Of a stretch of DNA of 64,000 nucleotides, positions 22,841-33,991 are shown one piece after another (position 1 is the stretch's first letter; the number at the start of each line of letters is the position of its first letter). The notes below the pieces were generated by a model. The model was not told the DNA's origin, ran no database searches, and saw only the letters and a program-made list of their open reading frames with translations. The translations under genes and the position numbers were made by a program. This stretch comes from Morella rubra (taxonomy: Eukaryota > Streptophyta > Magnoliopsida > Fagales > Myricaceae), in contig CM025850.1 in NCBI GenBank assembly GCA_003952965.2, forward strand, positions 18,616,394 to 18,680,393, given 5' to 3'.

Positions 22841-24529
22841 CTTTCCATTCCAACAACATAGGCATGCTGAATTCCTATATAAGACGTATGTACTCCAGTC
22901 GCCATAGCTTGTATTCTGTAGAGGATTTCCATCCACGGCTAGCACATTCTGTTTGGTTGTTCTGTTCTCTACCCGAATAAAGAACGTATCAGCGTGCAAA
23001 ATTCCTATGGGCATTACCTCTTCTTCTCATGAACCCTCTGAACACAGCCCATCAAAGACTCTTAGAATTTGTCTGGTATTTTTCTTTGTGGAGTTATTAG
23101 AATCTCAACCCTAAGCCTATTCAAAAGAAGAACGACCTAGTTCTTTTGATTCCGATTATTGCGTTGCACCAATTAGAAGTTCTGTGACTGCTGTGAAATT
23201 TATTAGTTAATTACATAGCAACTTCATGCTTTCATGAAAACCACAAGGGTCCTGGAAACACTTGCCCAACTGTCAGTTGGAAGCTATACCCACTCTAGAA
23301 TGGAGGGTGGTAGCTATACCCGTAAAAATAGATTAGCGAAGCCTAGACTTGGTCCTTATGAAGCTCATTTCTTAGTCATTCTCTTATTTCAATTGATAAA
23401 CTAAAATTTTATGACAATTTTAGAAATATTGGAAAAATAGAGTTAGATTAGAGTTTTATTAGATTGAGTGAATTTTTTATATTTATTGTAATGGAAATAA
23501 TTAGATGGAAATTGAGATTATTTGGAAGTTATTTTATTATTTATTTTGTAATAAAGAAAAAATTTTAATTTGCAAATATGACTGGAATATTAACAGGCTC
23601 CGCCTTGGATGTGAGTGCATACCATATCCAACCAGAGGTGTTTCTTTGAAAAAAAAAAAAACATTTCACTTTTTGGCGGTAGATTTTTTTATAGGTTATA
23701 AGGGTGGGTAAAAGTTCCAAAAAAAATCAGAATTTTCAGTTTCATTTTTAGTTTCAATTTAGTATATACTAGAATCGGAGCTCGAAGTCATTTTTAATAA
23801 TTTTCGGAATCAAAATAAAAAATTCTAACGGAATTACTAAAATTTCTGATTCTATTTTTAAAAAATTATATATAAATTAGTTATTTCAAAAATATATATT
23901 TGCAAATATGATTAAAATAAAATCTACTTTCATAAAATTCTTGAAATAACTAATTTATATTTTTTTTTGGTCTAAATATCTAAATTTACGCAATACAAGC
24001 ACGCCTGTTGTGTCCAAATTTTCCTGGACAATCCAGCTTTAGCCGGACGTAACAGAGGCGTGAAATAAATGGTCACTGCCCGGCCAGTACAACACATAAG
24101 AATATGTTCAATTAACTCTTCGTAACAGAACCCAACTGGGCTTTTATGCTATGTTGGGCATGGGTGGCCACTTTATGAGGGCCTTTAGTCTTTTTTATTA
24201 TCTGTGGGCCTGAAACCTATTAGGTTGGTTCTTGGTCCTTGGGACTTCTGGGTTGTAATGCCCCCTTCCCTCTTGTAATCTTACCCCTTTACATTAGAAA
24301 ACAAAAAAAAAAAAAAATCTTTCCCCTTGCAATAAAGTCGTGGATTGACTAAAAAAAAAACAAGTACGACCTTTGACAAGCGAAAACCACATGTTTCCTA
24401 ATACCTATGAGTCTTCTTTTAAGACATTATCTAAAAGCAGAACAATATTTTAGCTCCACATATAGCAGACCGAGACCCAAGAGGTAGAGGAAGAGCAAGA
24501 GGAAGAGGGGAAGGGAAGAGAGATCGAAT
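22841..24529. other. Intergenic region between epoxide hydrolase copies 1 and 2
   Basis: It starts with the 3' UTR of copy 1 (an AATAAAG-like signal near 22976). An AT-rich part follows with a short inverted repeat (about 23870-23895 against 23939-23960, core AAATTAGTTATTTCAA). At 24240-24352 a segment ends GCAATAAAGTCGTGGATTGACT followed by an A tract, similar to the tail of the retroposon at 12368. No gene is seen. Confidence 0.5.
24240..24352 (+). mobile_element. Possible retroposon 3' tail
   Basis: The segment ends in GTGGATTGACT and ten A residues, resembling the tail of the TSD-flanked retroposon (GATGTTTTGACT plus A tract). The base run after it (CAAGTACGACC) weakly resembles CAAGCACGCC at about 23996, which could be a decayed target duplication. 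Both points are suggestive only. Confidence 0.3.
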
Positions 24530-25282
24530 ATGGAAAATATAGAGCACACAACAGTCCCTACAAACGGCATAAACATGCACATAGCTTCTATAGGTACGGG
24601 CCCAGTGGTCCTCTTCCTCCATGGTTTCCCTGAGCTTTGGTACTCGTGGCGCACCAGCTCCTCTCCCTCTCCTCCCTGGGTTACCGCTGCATTGCCCCCG
24701 ACCTTCGGGGCTATGGTGACACCGACGCGCCGCCATCTGTTGCGTCTTACTCCGCCTTACACATTGTCGGTGACCTCGTTGGCCTTCTTGATCATCTGGG
24801 TATAGACCAGGTCTTCTTGGTCGGCCATGACTGGGGAGCTGGCATGGGTTGGTACTTCTGCTTGTTGAGGCCTGACCGGGTCAAGGCTTTTGTCAGCATG
24901 AGCGTGGTGTACCATCCTAGGGACCCAGCAAGAAAGCCTGTGGAAAGTTTCAGGTCTTGGTTTGGTGATGACTACTATATTTGCAGGTTTCAGGTGATTC
25001 TGAAATTCCCAAATCTATTCATTCTCTGTAATGCGGTATGTCAATTCCTTTATATAGATCTGAACTTAAGGGAATGCAATTCTATAGTTGAATGATGTCA
25101 ATCGTTATAATTCTCCGGCGCCCAGAGGCGGAGCCAGGGGAGTGGGGGCGGCCGCCCCTACTCGCTCCAAAAATTCTTTAATTTTTTTTTTATTATATAA
25201 AGAGCAGCCTGCCCCCACTGGCCCAGGCCTGCTTCAGGGCCAGCGAGGGCGAGCCCACTGGCCCAGGCCTGCTTCATTATAT

Positions 25283-25344
25283 TTTTTTTTTCAAAATCAA
25301 AGGGTGAAACGGCGCCGTTTCACCCTTTGATTTTGAAAAAAAAA
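25283..25344. repeat. Perfect 62-bp palindrome
   Basis: Two 31-base arms (25283-25313 and 25314-25344) are exact reverse complements with no spacer. The centre is GGTGAAACGGCGCCGTTTCACC. It lies about 160 bases inside the left end of the hAT element and shares its core with the two hairpins of the related element at 16265-16384. Confidence 0.92.
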
Positions 25345-26248
25345 CCCCGCCCTCTCTCTCTCTCTCACTCTCTCTGAAACTCCGGCCAGCCCTCGACGCC
25401 TCTCTGCCTCTCTCACTCACTGCTGCCGCTGCCATTTCCCCTCCCGGCGCCACCCTCCATCCCCGGCAGACCTCCGACGCCTGCCGCTGCCATTGCCCCG
25501 CCCGACGCCACCCAACGCCACCCAACCCAAGTAAGCCCAGTGCCCACGGGCCACCATCTCTCTCATTCTCTTGTTTTTTTTATTCCCACTAATCTCACAC
25601 TCGCCAGCTGCCTCTGCAGGTGCCACCACCGGCCAGCACCACCGGTCCACCAGCCACGGAACTCCCTGGCCTCTGCCGACTGCCTGACCAGTGACTGCCT
25701 CACTGCCTCAGCCTCTCCCTCTCAGCCCTCTCCACTCCAGCCTCCACCAGGTACGTGAATATTAGAATATGTGTACGTGAATTGAATATGTGATAATGTG
25801 ATAATGTGAAGTGAAAATTGATCGGCAATTTAGATTTTAGACTATTAATTATGTAGTATTTAGTTTAATTTAATTTAATTTTTCAGTTAAGCCATTTAGC
25901 CATTTAGGGTTTCAAAATATTACTATTAGAGTATTAGGGAATAGCCGAATAGAATATTTAGATGATGCATAGGAGTATGCTCTATTATTTAGGAATATTT
26001 GTTTAATAAAAAGCTTGATGCTTATTTAGGAATTTTGCTATTATTTCAAAATGGTACTCCTAAAGCATAGTGCATCAAGCTTTTTATTATTTCAGAAATA
26101 CTGATGCTATTTCTTCTATCTTTTTATTATTGATCCACCAAATAGTGTAACTGGATTTCTCCTATCTTTTTATTATTATTTAGTTTAATATAATTTTTCA
26201 ATTTAGCCATTTAGGGTAACTGGGATTTTGTTCTGTTTTTTTTAGATA

Positions 26249-28686
26249 ATGGAGCGATTTTTTGATAAAAAAGCCACGAAGTATGGAGTCGTCTAATACT
26301 CCTAATATGGCTACCACTTCTAATGAGGATTCTAGTTCGAAAAGACCTCGCCCTTTGTTGAGTTCGAATGATATTATTTCTGACCCGGGGTTGCGTAAAT
26401 CTATTGACTCGTATGATGCTAGGATTCAGGATCAAGTTCGTAGAGAGTACTTGACCAAAGGTGCTTTTCAACCTCGTATCCATGTTTTTCCCAAGAAGAA
26501 ATTTGGGAAGGATTTAAGGGGTTTTAGGGAGGTGTGGTACAAAGATTATCCATGGTTAGAATATAGCGTATCAAAGGATGCAACTTATTGTTTGTGGTGT
26601 TATCTATTTAGGCAACTAAAGGAGCACAATCTGGGAGATGTGTTTATATCTAAGGGATTTGATAATTGGAAAAAGGCACTGGAGAGATTTAATGAACATG
26701 TTGGTGACATGATAGTGCTCACAATGAAGCTAGAAAAATTGTGAAGCACTCATGAATCAGCGACAAAGTGTGTCACACATATTATCCTCACATGAGCACG
26801 AGCAAGAGAATGCTTATCGCATTCGATTAACAGCGGTTTTAGATTGCATTCGTTTTCTTTTGGGGCAAGGATTAGCTTTTCGTGGTCATGATGAGTCCGA
26901 GAGTTCATTGAGGAAGGGCAATTTTCGTGAGCTTTTGAAATGGTACAGCTTACGTAAAAAAAAAGGTTGCTAAGACAATTAACACTAATGCTCCTGGAAA
27001 CAACCAAATGACTTCTCCAACTATTCAAAGGAAATGTGAATGCTTGTGCAGTGTTGACCACACTTGCTATTATTAAAGACATTGGGGATGGATTTTTTTC
27101 TCTTATGGTTGATGAGTCTCGAGATAATTCAGTGAAGGAGCAAATGACAGTGGTTTTGAGATATGTGAACAAAAGTGGACAGGTGATTGAACGGTTTCTT
27201 GGTGTGGAACATGTTACTGACACATGCTCACAATCTTTAAAAAGCTATAGAAATTGTTTGCAAGACACGGTTATCAATATCCAGATTGAGAGGTCAAGGG
27301 TATGATGGGGCATCAAACATGCGGCGAGTTCAATGGGTTGAAGTCGCTCATTTTGAGGAGAATCCTTCTGCTACTATATCCATTGTTTTGCTCACCAACT
27401 TCAACTGGCTGTGTGCTATTGCAAAATAATTTGCAAGTTGGTGATTTTTTTAACTATGTTTCTATGATTGTGAATATGGTTCGGAGCTTCATGTAAAAGG
27501 AAAGATATTCTTCGGCAATCAACATGAGAAGATAGTGGAGCGGTTGGAAAGGGAGAGATTTCTAGTGGAAGGGGCAAAAATCAAGAAACCAGTCTCGCAC
27601 GACCAGGTGATACTCCTAATTATATATCTCATTATAATACTTTAGACTATTTAGTTTTTTTTTCTTTGTTTATAGGTTTTTAATTCCCATAATATTGTAG
27701 GTGATACTCGTTGGGTTCACACCACATAACAATACTCCGTCTCTTCAGTATGTGGTCATCAGTATTGGAAGTGCTTGAACACATAAAAGAGATGGTACTC
27801 TCTCAGAACAAAGATCCATGGCTATGAATTTGATGGATAAGATGGAAAGTTTTTTGTATTCACTATGCATTTGTTGAGGAATATAATGGGAATTACTAGT
27901 GAATTGTCATTGCATTACAACGAAAGGATCAAGACATTGTTAATGCTATGTCTTGGTAAGAGTTGTGAAGACACGGTTGCAAGATTTGAGGAGATGAGAT
28001 GGGATGAATTTTTGGAAGAAGTGAAACTTTTTGTGAGACTAATGCCATCGTTGTGCCCAATATGGAAGACATTATACCAACTCGTAGTTCGAGGCGTGGA
28101 GGGCAAACAATTACTTATAGGCATCATTTTCGTGTGGAAGTGTTTTGCCAAGTTATTGATTTGATTTTCAGGAGATGGATAATCGGTTCAGAAGCAAGTA
28201 CGGAATTACTTCTTTGCATAGCATGTCTTGATCCAAAACTCATTCAGCATTTGATCATAAGTTATATCGTCTTGCTCAATTTTATCCAGATGATTTCTCA
28301 GCAATTGAACTTATACTACTTAGAGAATCAGCTTAATACCTACATTAGAGATGTTAGAAGAAATGATGATTTTTCTAGATTCAAGATATTGGAGGTCTTG
28401 CTGTGAAGATGGTTGAGACAAAAAGAATATCTATTTCCATTAGTTTATCGACTTATTGAGTTGCATTGGTCTTACCAGTTGCGACTGCAACCGTTGAGAG
28501 AGTGTTTTCTGCAATGAAGATCATTAAGTGATTTGCGTAATAGATGGATGTGATGAATGAATGATTGCATGATAGTATACATCGAAAGAAATTTTTGAAA
28601 CTATTGAGAACGAAGTCATTTTACAACGTTTTCAGAAGATGAAGGCCCGTAGGATTCAATTACCATCTCTTAGTATTAGCAAATAG
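26249..28686 (+). pseudogene. hAT transposase, TTF-type with DUF4371 (broken)
   Basis: After a T-rich acceptor (TTTTTTTTAG) the ATG at 26249 reads MERFFDKKA and then shifts frame to continue at 26276 onward. The N-terminal part (to 26744) contains the TTF-type zinc-finger region: QPRIHVFPKKKFG, WYKDYPWLEYS and the CxxC of YCLWCYLF. The central DUF4371 part includes FFSLMVDESRDNSVKEQM (about 27090-27150) and VVLRYVN. The C-terminal dimerisation region survives as ATVERVFSAMKIIK around 28480-28530. Numerous stops and frameshifts break it, so it is not functional. It would have cut and moved elements with the CAGTGGCGGAT-type termini. Confidence 0.9.
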
Positions 28687-29553
28687 TTTAGTAAGTGTAT
28701 TTCATTATTTTTAATGTTTTTAGTTCTTAATTTGCGATATTGTAATTTTAAGACACTTTTTACATTACGTGGAAATTTTTAGTAATTTTGCCTTAGATAT
28801 TCGACCGCCCTCATTTTATATCCTAGATACGCCACTGCCGGGGCCATGGGTTTTAAACTTTCATCTTCGTAATGTTGTAAATGTTTCTGATCATTTCTGA
28901 AATGAATCAAGTGACGATAATATAGTTTGAGTCAGGTTCTGATGTAGGAACCAGGAGAGGTTGAAAGAGTTCTCTCGTGTAGGAACTGCAAGAATATTAA
29001 GCGATTTCTGACATCTCGTGATCCTCGTCCGCCATGTATACCCAGATGGGGATTTGGAGGTTCCCCAGCTGACGCTCCAATTACCTTGCCGTCGTGGCTA
29101 TCAGAAGAAGATATCGATTACGTAGCCAGCAAATTTGAGAATAAGGGCTTTCACCGGAGGACTCAACTATTATCGAGCTATGGACCTGTAGGTATCATTT
29201 ATTTGAATTTCTGTCTTCGAACATGAAAACCTTGATGTGTTATTTGTGGAAGTGCCTAAACAAATAAGCAAGGCTGTTTTTCTTTTTCTCCCAATAGAAC
29301 CTGGGAGCTCACAGCACCATGGACTGAAGCGCAAATCAAAGTTCCAGTGAAATTTACCGTGGGCGAGCTAGAAATGGCCTATAATATCCCTGGTGTCCAG
29401 GAGTACATACACGAAGGTGGCTTCAAGAGAGACGTGCCATGTTTGCAAGAAGTAGTTGTCATGGAAGGAGCAGCCCACTATATTAACCAAGAAAAGCCAG
29501 AGGAGATCAGCGCCCACCTCTATGACTTTATCAACAAGTTTCCGTCTATATGA

Positions 29554-31035
29554 CTGCCGCCGCCAACATTTATGACTTTTAATTTTCCTTGCGAATTGCG
29601 AAACTCTTGTAGCTGATGTTTGTATGCACTATGTACTGATAGGCTACCACCCCACCCCAAATAAGCCATTAAAACTTTTTATCTATCATTAATATCAAAT
29701 TTAAGTTTAAATTTATGCTTAACAAAAAGGGGACCAACTAGATAATTACTGAGTCAAAAGTTCTAGAATGGCTTCAAAAGTTGGTAGCACTTGAAATTTT
29801 GAACATGAGAATTTAAAATGAGCAAATCATCAAAATTCAAACCTTTAACTCTTTAGGGTTAATAAAGGGTGGACCTTAATTCAGGAGAATTAAAATCTTA
29901 ATTTTGTTGACTTTCTTATCATTTTTCCGTGAATGACAGCTACAGAGTACTACTTAAGAAGTGGAGGTTGGTTACGATTTGTGATCAAGACCGACAATGA
30001 AGCTAGTGATTTTAGAGTCGTGAAATTCTTTTGTTGTCAATATAGGACTAATGGCTAACTAAAACAATAAGGTGGTGTTTTAATGTCAAAATTTTGGGCC
30101 TAATTAAGTTAAAAAAAATTATAAAATAATATTTTTTTCTCTATCAAATTTTTTTTTTATTATAATATTCATTAAAATTTTCTCTCTTCATTTTTTCACT
30201 GACGCTTATAAACTATTTTCACTTTTCGTCAACTCTCACACCTAAAATTTTAACCACTTCAAAATGTGCTTGTTAATTTAAGAAGAAGAAAAAATTAAGA
30301 AATCAATTTATTACTTTTTTTTTTTAGAAGTTACAATTAACACAATCATCAATGATAAAAAGCACTATATAATTTTTATGTCAAACATCTATGCTATATA
30401 TCAATACATTTAATTTAATTGAAATAGGAAGTTGGATTTCGTTAATTTTATTTGAACTATAGCTTTTCTACAATAGAGCCAAATACATATAGAAACTATC
30501 TTAATCATATATTCATTTGATAAGTAATTTTAATTTAATTAAAAATTGAAGAATATATTTTTTAAAAAAAATATTATTACTTTTATCTTTAACATTACAA
30601 TTTATGATATTGTTATATTAAATTTATAAAGTTAGAAAAAAAAATTAAATTTCAGGGCCGCCCCTCAAATTTGTTTGGTACTGAACTTTTTGTTCCGAAA
30701 TAAATGCAAAATAAATATCATATTGACTCCATTAAGCTTGCTGTACGCTTTTCGTTCACATGCCACGGGACAAAAAGGTTAGTTTAGCTTTCCAGTCCGT
30801 CTCGCATCCGTCCAAGTGAGGTGGATAGGTGCTTCTTTCATTGATTGTCGCCCATTGAACAGGCAGAGACAAACACAAAATTCCAACGGTAACAGAGCCC
30901 CTAGTTAGTTATTTTGATCTTATTTATATCTGGGCCATCCATTGGCTCGTCCAAAAAAGAATAGAAAGAGAGGAACTCAACAAAGTTTCCCGAAAACAAC
31001 AGTGAAACAAGGGGAGCAGAGCTGAGAGATCAAAG
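29554..31035. other. Intergenic region between epoxide hydrolase copies 2 and 3
   Basis: AT-rich sequence with one copy of the dispersed repeat at about 30086-30250. A fragment GGGCCGCCCCTCAAATTTG near 30656 looks like the end of a hAT-type element but has no partner. A TATA-like TTATTTATAT near 30920-30930 may belong to copy 3. No gene seen. Confidence 0.5.
30086..30250 (+). repeat. AT-rich dispersed repeat, copy 2
   Basis: It begins CAAAATTTTGGGCC and continues with AAAAAAAATTATAAAATAAT, a TCTCTATCAAATT stretch, TTATTATAATATTCATT and TCTCTCTTCATTTTTTCAC. The same word order occurs at 19361 and 47815. Confidence 0.5.
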
Positions 31036-32459
31036 ATGGAGAAGATAGAACACACAACCGTCCCCACCAATGGCATAAACATGCACATAGCGTCAATAGG
31101 GACAGGCCCAGTGGTCCTCTTCCTCCACGGCTTCCCTGAGCTCTGGTACTCGTGGCGGCACCAGCTTCTTTACCTCTCATCCCATGGTTACCGCTGCATC
31201 GCCCCCGACCTCCGCGGATATGGCGACTCTGACGCCCCGCCCTCCGCCGCCTCATACACGGCGTTCCACATCGTCGGCGACCTCGTCGGCCTTCTTGACC
31301 ATTTGGGTATCGGTCAGATATTCTTGGTCGGCCACGACTGGGGAGCAAAAATGGCCTGGGATTTCTGCTGGTTCAGGCCGGACCGAGTTAGAGCATTGGT
31401 GAATATGAGCGTCCCATTTTTCCCTAGGAACCCAGCGATGAGTATGGTGGATGGATTCAGGGTTATGTTTGGTGATGATTACTACTTTTGCAGGTTTCAG
31501 GTAAATTTATTTGGTTGATCCTTCTTACTCCATTATTTCAACGTTTTTAGTCGAAATAGTAAGATAGAAGACAGCAAGCAGTTAAAGCCTCCCTTTGAGG
31601 AGGTCAAGTGAGAGTCTGATTCCGCCTAGAAAGAAAACAGTGAGAGCCTGATTCCTATTGGGATAAAGCCTTCATTCAATATGTTCTATGACCCTCTCTC
31701 TTGGAGACTTCATGTAAAGCCATTTTTGCCATTCCTGCTGAACTATTTTCCAAGTTTTTTCTGTTGTGGTAGGCATTTATTTCTTCTCTGGTTATGTGAC
31801 TCGTCCGACTCTAAATTACTAAATTTTGCTGCAGGAACCTGGAGAAGTTGAAAAAGATTTTGCTTGTGTGGATACTGCAATACTAATGAAGAAGTTCTTT
31901 TCACTTTTTGGTCCACATCCTCTGTGTGTATCTAAAGAGGTGGGACTTAGAGGATTGCCAACTCCAGATACCTTGCCTGCTTGGTTGTCAGAAGAAGATA
32001 TTAGCTATTATGCCAGCAAATTTAACCGCGGAGGCTTTACCGGAGGATTGAATTATTATCGAGCTAGCAGCCTGTAGATTTCATGCTTATTTTCATTGAT
32101 TTTTTTTTTATTTAATTGGAAAATTGCACATGCACCCACAAACTTTCTCGTTTGGGATTACCCGAGATGAGAGAAATTAACAGTTAAAGCATTACTTTCT
32201 CTCATCTTGCCGAAGCTGGGAGCTCACAGCACCATGGACTGGATGTCAAATCAAAGTGCCGGCAAAGTTCGTTGTTGGCGACCAGGACATCGTCTACAAT
32301 ATCCCAGGTATCAAGGAATATATAAACAGCGGTGGCTTCAAGAAAGACGTGCCCAATCTGCAAGACGCAGTTGTGATGGAGGGAGTAGGGCACTTTATCA
32401 ACCAAGAGAAGGCAGAGGAGAGTAGCGCACACATATATGAATTTATCAAGCAGTTCTGA
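31036..32459 (+). CDS. Soluble epoxide hydrolase, copy 3 (three exons)
   Basis: This alpha/beta-hydrolase fold enzyme hydrolyses epoxides to diols. Inferred exons are 31036-31500, 31835-32073 and 32216-32459, giving 948 bases and 315 residues with consistent phases. All active-site elements are present: HGFP (31-34), nucleophile Asp101 in GHDWGAKM, Tyr150 in DDYYFCRF, lid tyrosine in LNYYRASS, acid in VGDQDIVY, and the catalytic His in GVGHFINQEKAEE. Exon 2 is more divergent from copy 1 than exons 1 and 3 and is six bases longer. The exon 3 acceptor reads CCGAAG, one codon inside the usual CAG|AACCTGGGAG border, so the conserved Asn/Thr before WELTAPW is missing. Introns are much shorter than in copy 1 (334 and 142 bases). 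It looks functional. Confidence 0.92.
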
Positions 32460-33210
32460 TCGCCATTGCCACCCCCAAATCCCCATTACTTGTTTTTTTA
32501 TCTGCACGCAGACTTATATATTTACCTAATTAGGAATAGGCCGTGCCGTGCGTCGGATTAAGTGGCGAGAAAGTGTCGAATTGAAACTTGTTAAAGGTTG
32601 GGCCTCCTGCTCCAGCTTCCTGATGTGTCTGTGAAAAGCAATGAGCTCGTTCTGCATATTGATATTTGTACTTCCAAATATAATAAAAGAACTCATAATC
32701 AACATTAAGCCCTGCTGTGTTGTTTAATTATGGTGACCCCCTTTTAATTGTGGCAAGCAAGACCTTCACAAGTGATCCCAAGCAGTAATCACTCCCGAGT
32801 TGAAATTTGCAATGAACAAATCTAGTGACAGTGATCGCTGAACGTACCTCCTTCGACTGACAGCACATAGAAGCTACTTTGGTGGTCGAGAGAACGACAA
32901 ATCACTCTCTCCTGCAGTGCTTAGTCATTTGTAGTCCTTGCTACGTTATAAAACACGATCCCTTGTGTCCTCACCCAGGAGGGGCTAACAGCGTGCAAGA
33001 GAATTATAGATATACAAAACCAGATTTTGCACCTCTCAATCTGTGATCATGGAAGAATATTAAGACGGATCATAATGGGCTCTGTTTCAGCTGCCACCTA
33101 GGTGTTTCACGTTGCACATTTGTTGCTTAGGATAATGTTAACACCCTACCAGCTCTGAGCGGAATGTTACCAAATGGCTTAGTACATGAACACTAAACAA
33201 CAACAAAAAA
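32460..33210. other. Intergenic region between epoxide hydrolase copy 3 and the MITE
   Basis: It holds the 3' UTR of copy 3 (AATAAAAG near 32681) and no recognised gene or RNA. Confidence 0.5.
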
Positions 33211-33605
33211 ACAAAATACACTTTTCACCTACGAACTACCATAAATTTTACACTTTACACCATAAACTACTAATTTTTTACATATTACACTATCTAACTA
33301 ACAATTTTTAATATTTTACCTTTTTATCAAATTTTCAAACTAAAATAACGATAATATCTTTACCCATTTTACATATATTAAAAATATTATTATCAATTCA
33401 TTAATTTTTCAAAAAATTAATATCAAATAGAAGGTACAAGTGTTTAATATTAATAGTTTGAAAGGTGTAATGTATCAAAATAAGTAGTTTAAAGTACAGA
33501 ATGTCTAACATTGGTAGTTTGAGGGTACAATGTCTTAAAGATGAAAATTTGGAGTGCAATGTGTCACTATCCCGATAGTTTGTGAGTGAAAAATATATTT
33601 TCTCC
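33211..33605 (-). mobile_element. MITE with CACTTTTCACC inverted ends, copy A
   Basis: The left end is AAAATACACTTTTCACCTAC and the right end, read on the minus strand, is AAATATATTTTTCACTCACA. The interior consists of repeated words (GTAGTTT, GTGCAATGT, TTTACAC) in mirror arrangement. It is the most diverged of three copies (see 35458 and 39131). Target duplication cannot be resolved in the flanking A-runs. Confidence 0.7.
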
Positions 33606-33991
33606 AAAAAAAAAAAATTGATTACGCAGTCGTGTATCAACAAACAGGGGTCATCACCACACATCTAAAGAAAGATCGACAATCAAAAGATTTGTCTAGG
33701 CAGCACAAGCAAGCCATTGACAAATCATTTGGAAAATGATACAGGTAAATATAAAATACTAATTGCATGACTCAGATAATTGAAAAGAACGAACAATAAT
33801 CGCAGCTTTAACTACTCAAAATCATGCTTTAGCATCACTATACTCAACAAGCTTTAAAATCCAACGGATTGCACTTCTAAAAAGAAAAGATATCCATCTC
33901 AAAAAGGGAAAACACAAATGAAACCAGCAAAACATAATATAAAAGGGGAAACACCATAGTGCATTTGTATTTTGCGGATGGGTTCAGCAAC

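Larger units (their letters stand above)
25123..28837 (+). mobile_element. hAT transposon, near full length but decayed
   Basis: A 3715-base element lies inside intron 1 of epoxide hydrolase copy 2. The ends are CAGAGGCGGAGCCAGG and, on the minus strand, CAGTGGCGTATCTAGG. Flanks CCGGCGCC (25115-25122) and CCGGGGCC (28838-28845) form an 8-base target duplication with one mismatch. Inside are a GC-rich 5' region, an intron-like AT-rich segment, a broken TTF/DUF4371-type transposase and a 3' terminal region homologous to that of the derivative at 16091-18362. Confidence 0.93.
24530..29553 (+). pseudogene. Soluble epoxide hydrolase, copy 2 (pseudogene interrupted by a hAT element)
   Basis: The same three-exon layout is recognisable at 24530-24993, 28948-29187 and 29298-29553. 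Exon 1 keeps [10 protein letters not shown] and GHDWGAGM but lacks one base near 24651 compared with the other copies, so the frame breaks after residue 41. Exon 2 has a net 2-base loss, then a 1-base loss, then a 1-base gain near 29150 within GGCTTTCACCGG. Exon 3 is clean and extends the C-terminus by three codons (KFPSI). Intron 1 is about 4 kb because it carries the 3.7-kb transposon at 25123-28837. Splice sites remain intact, so transcription is possible but a functional enzyme is not expected. Confidence 0.92.
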
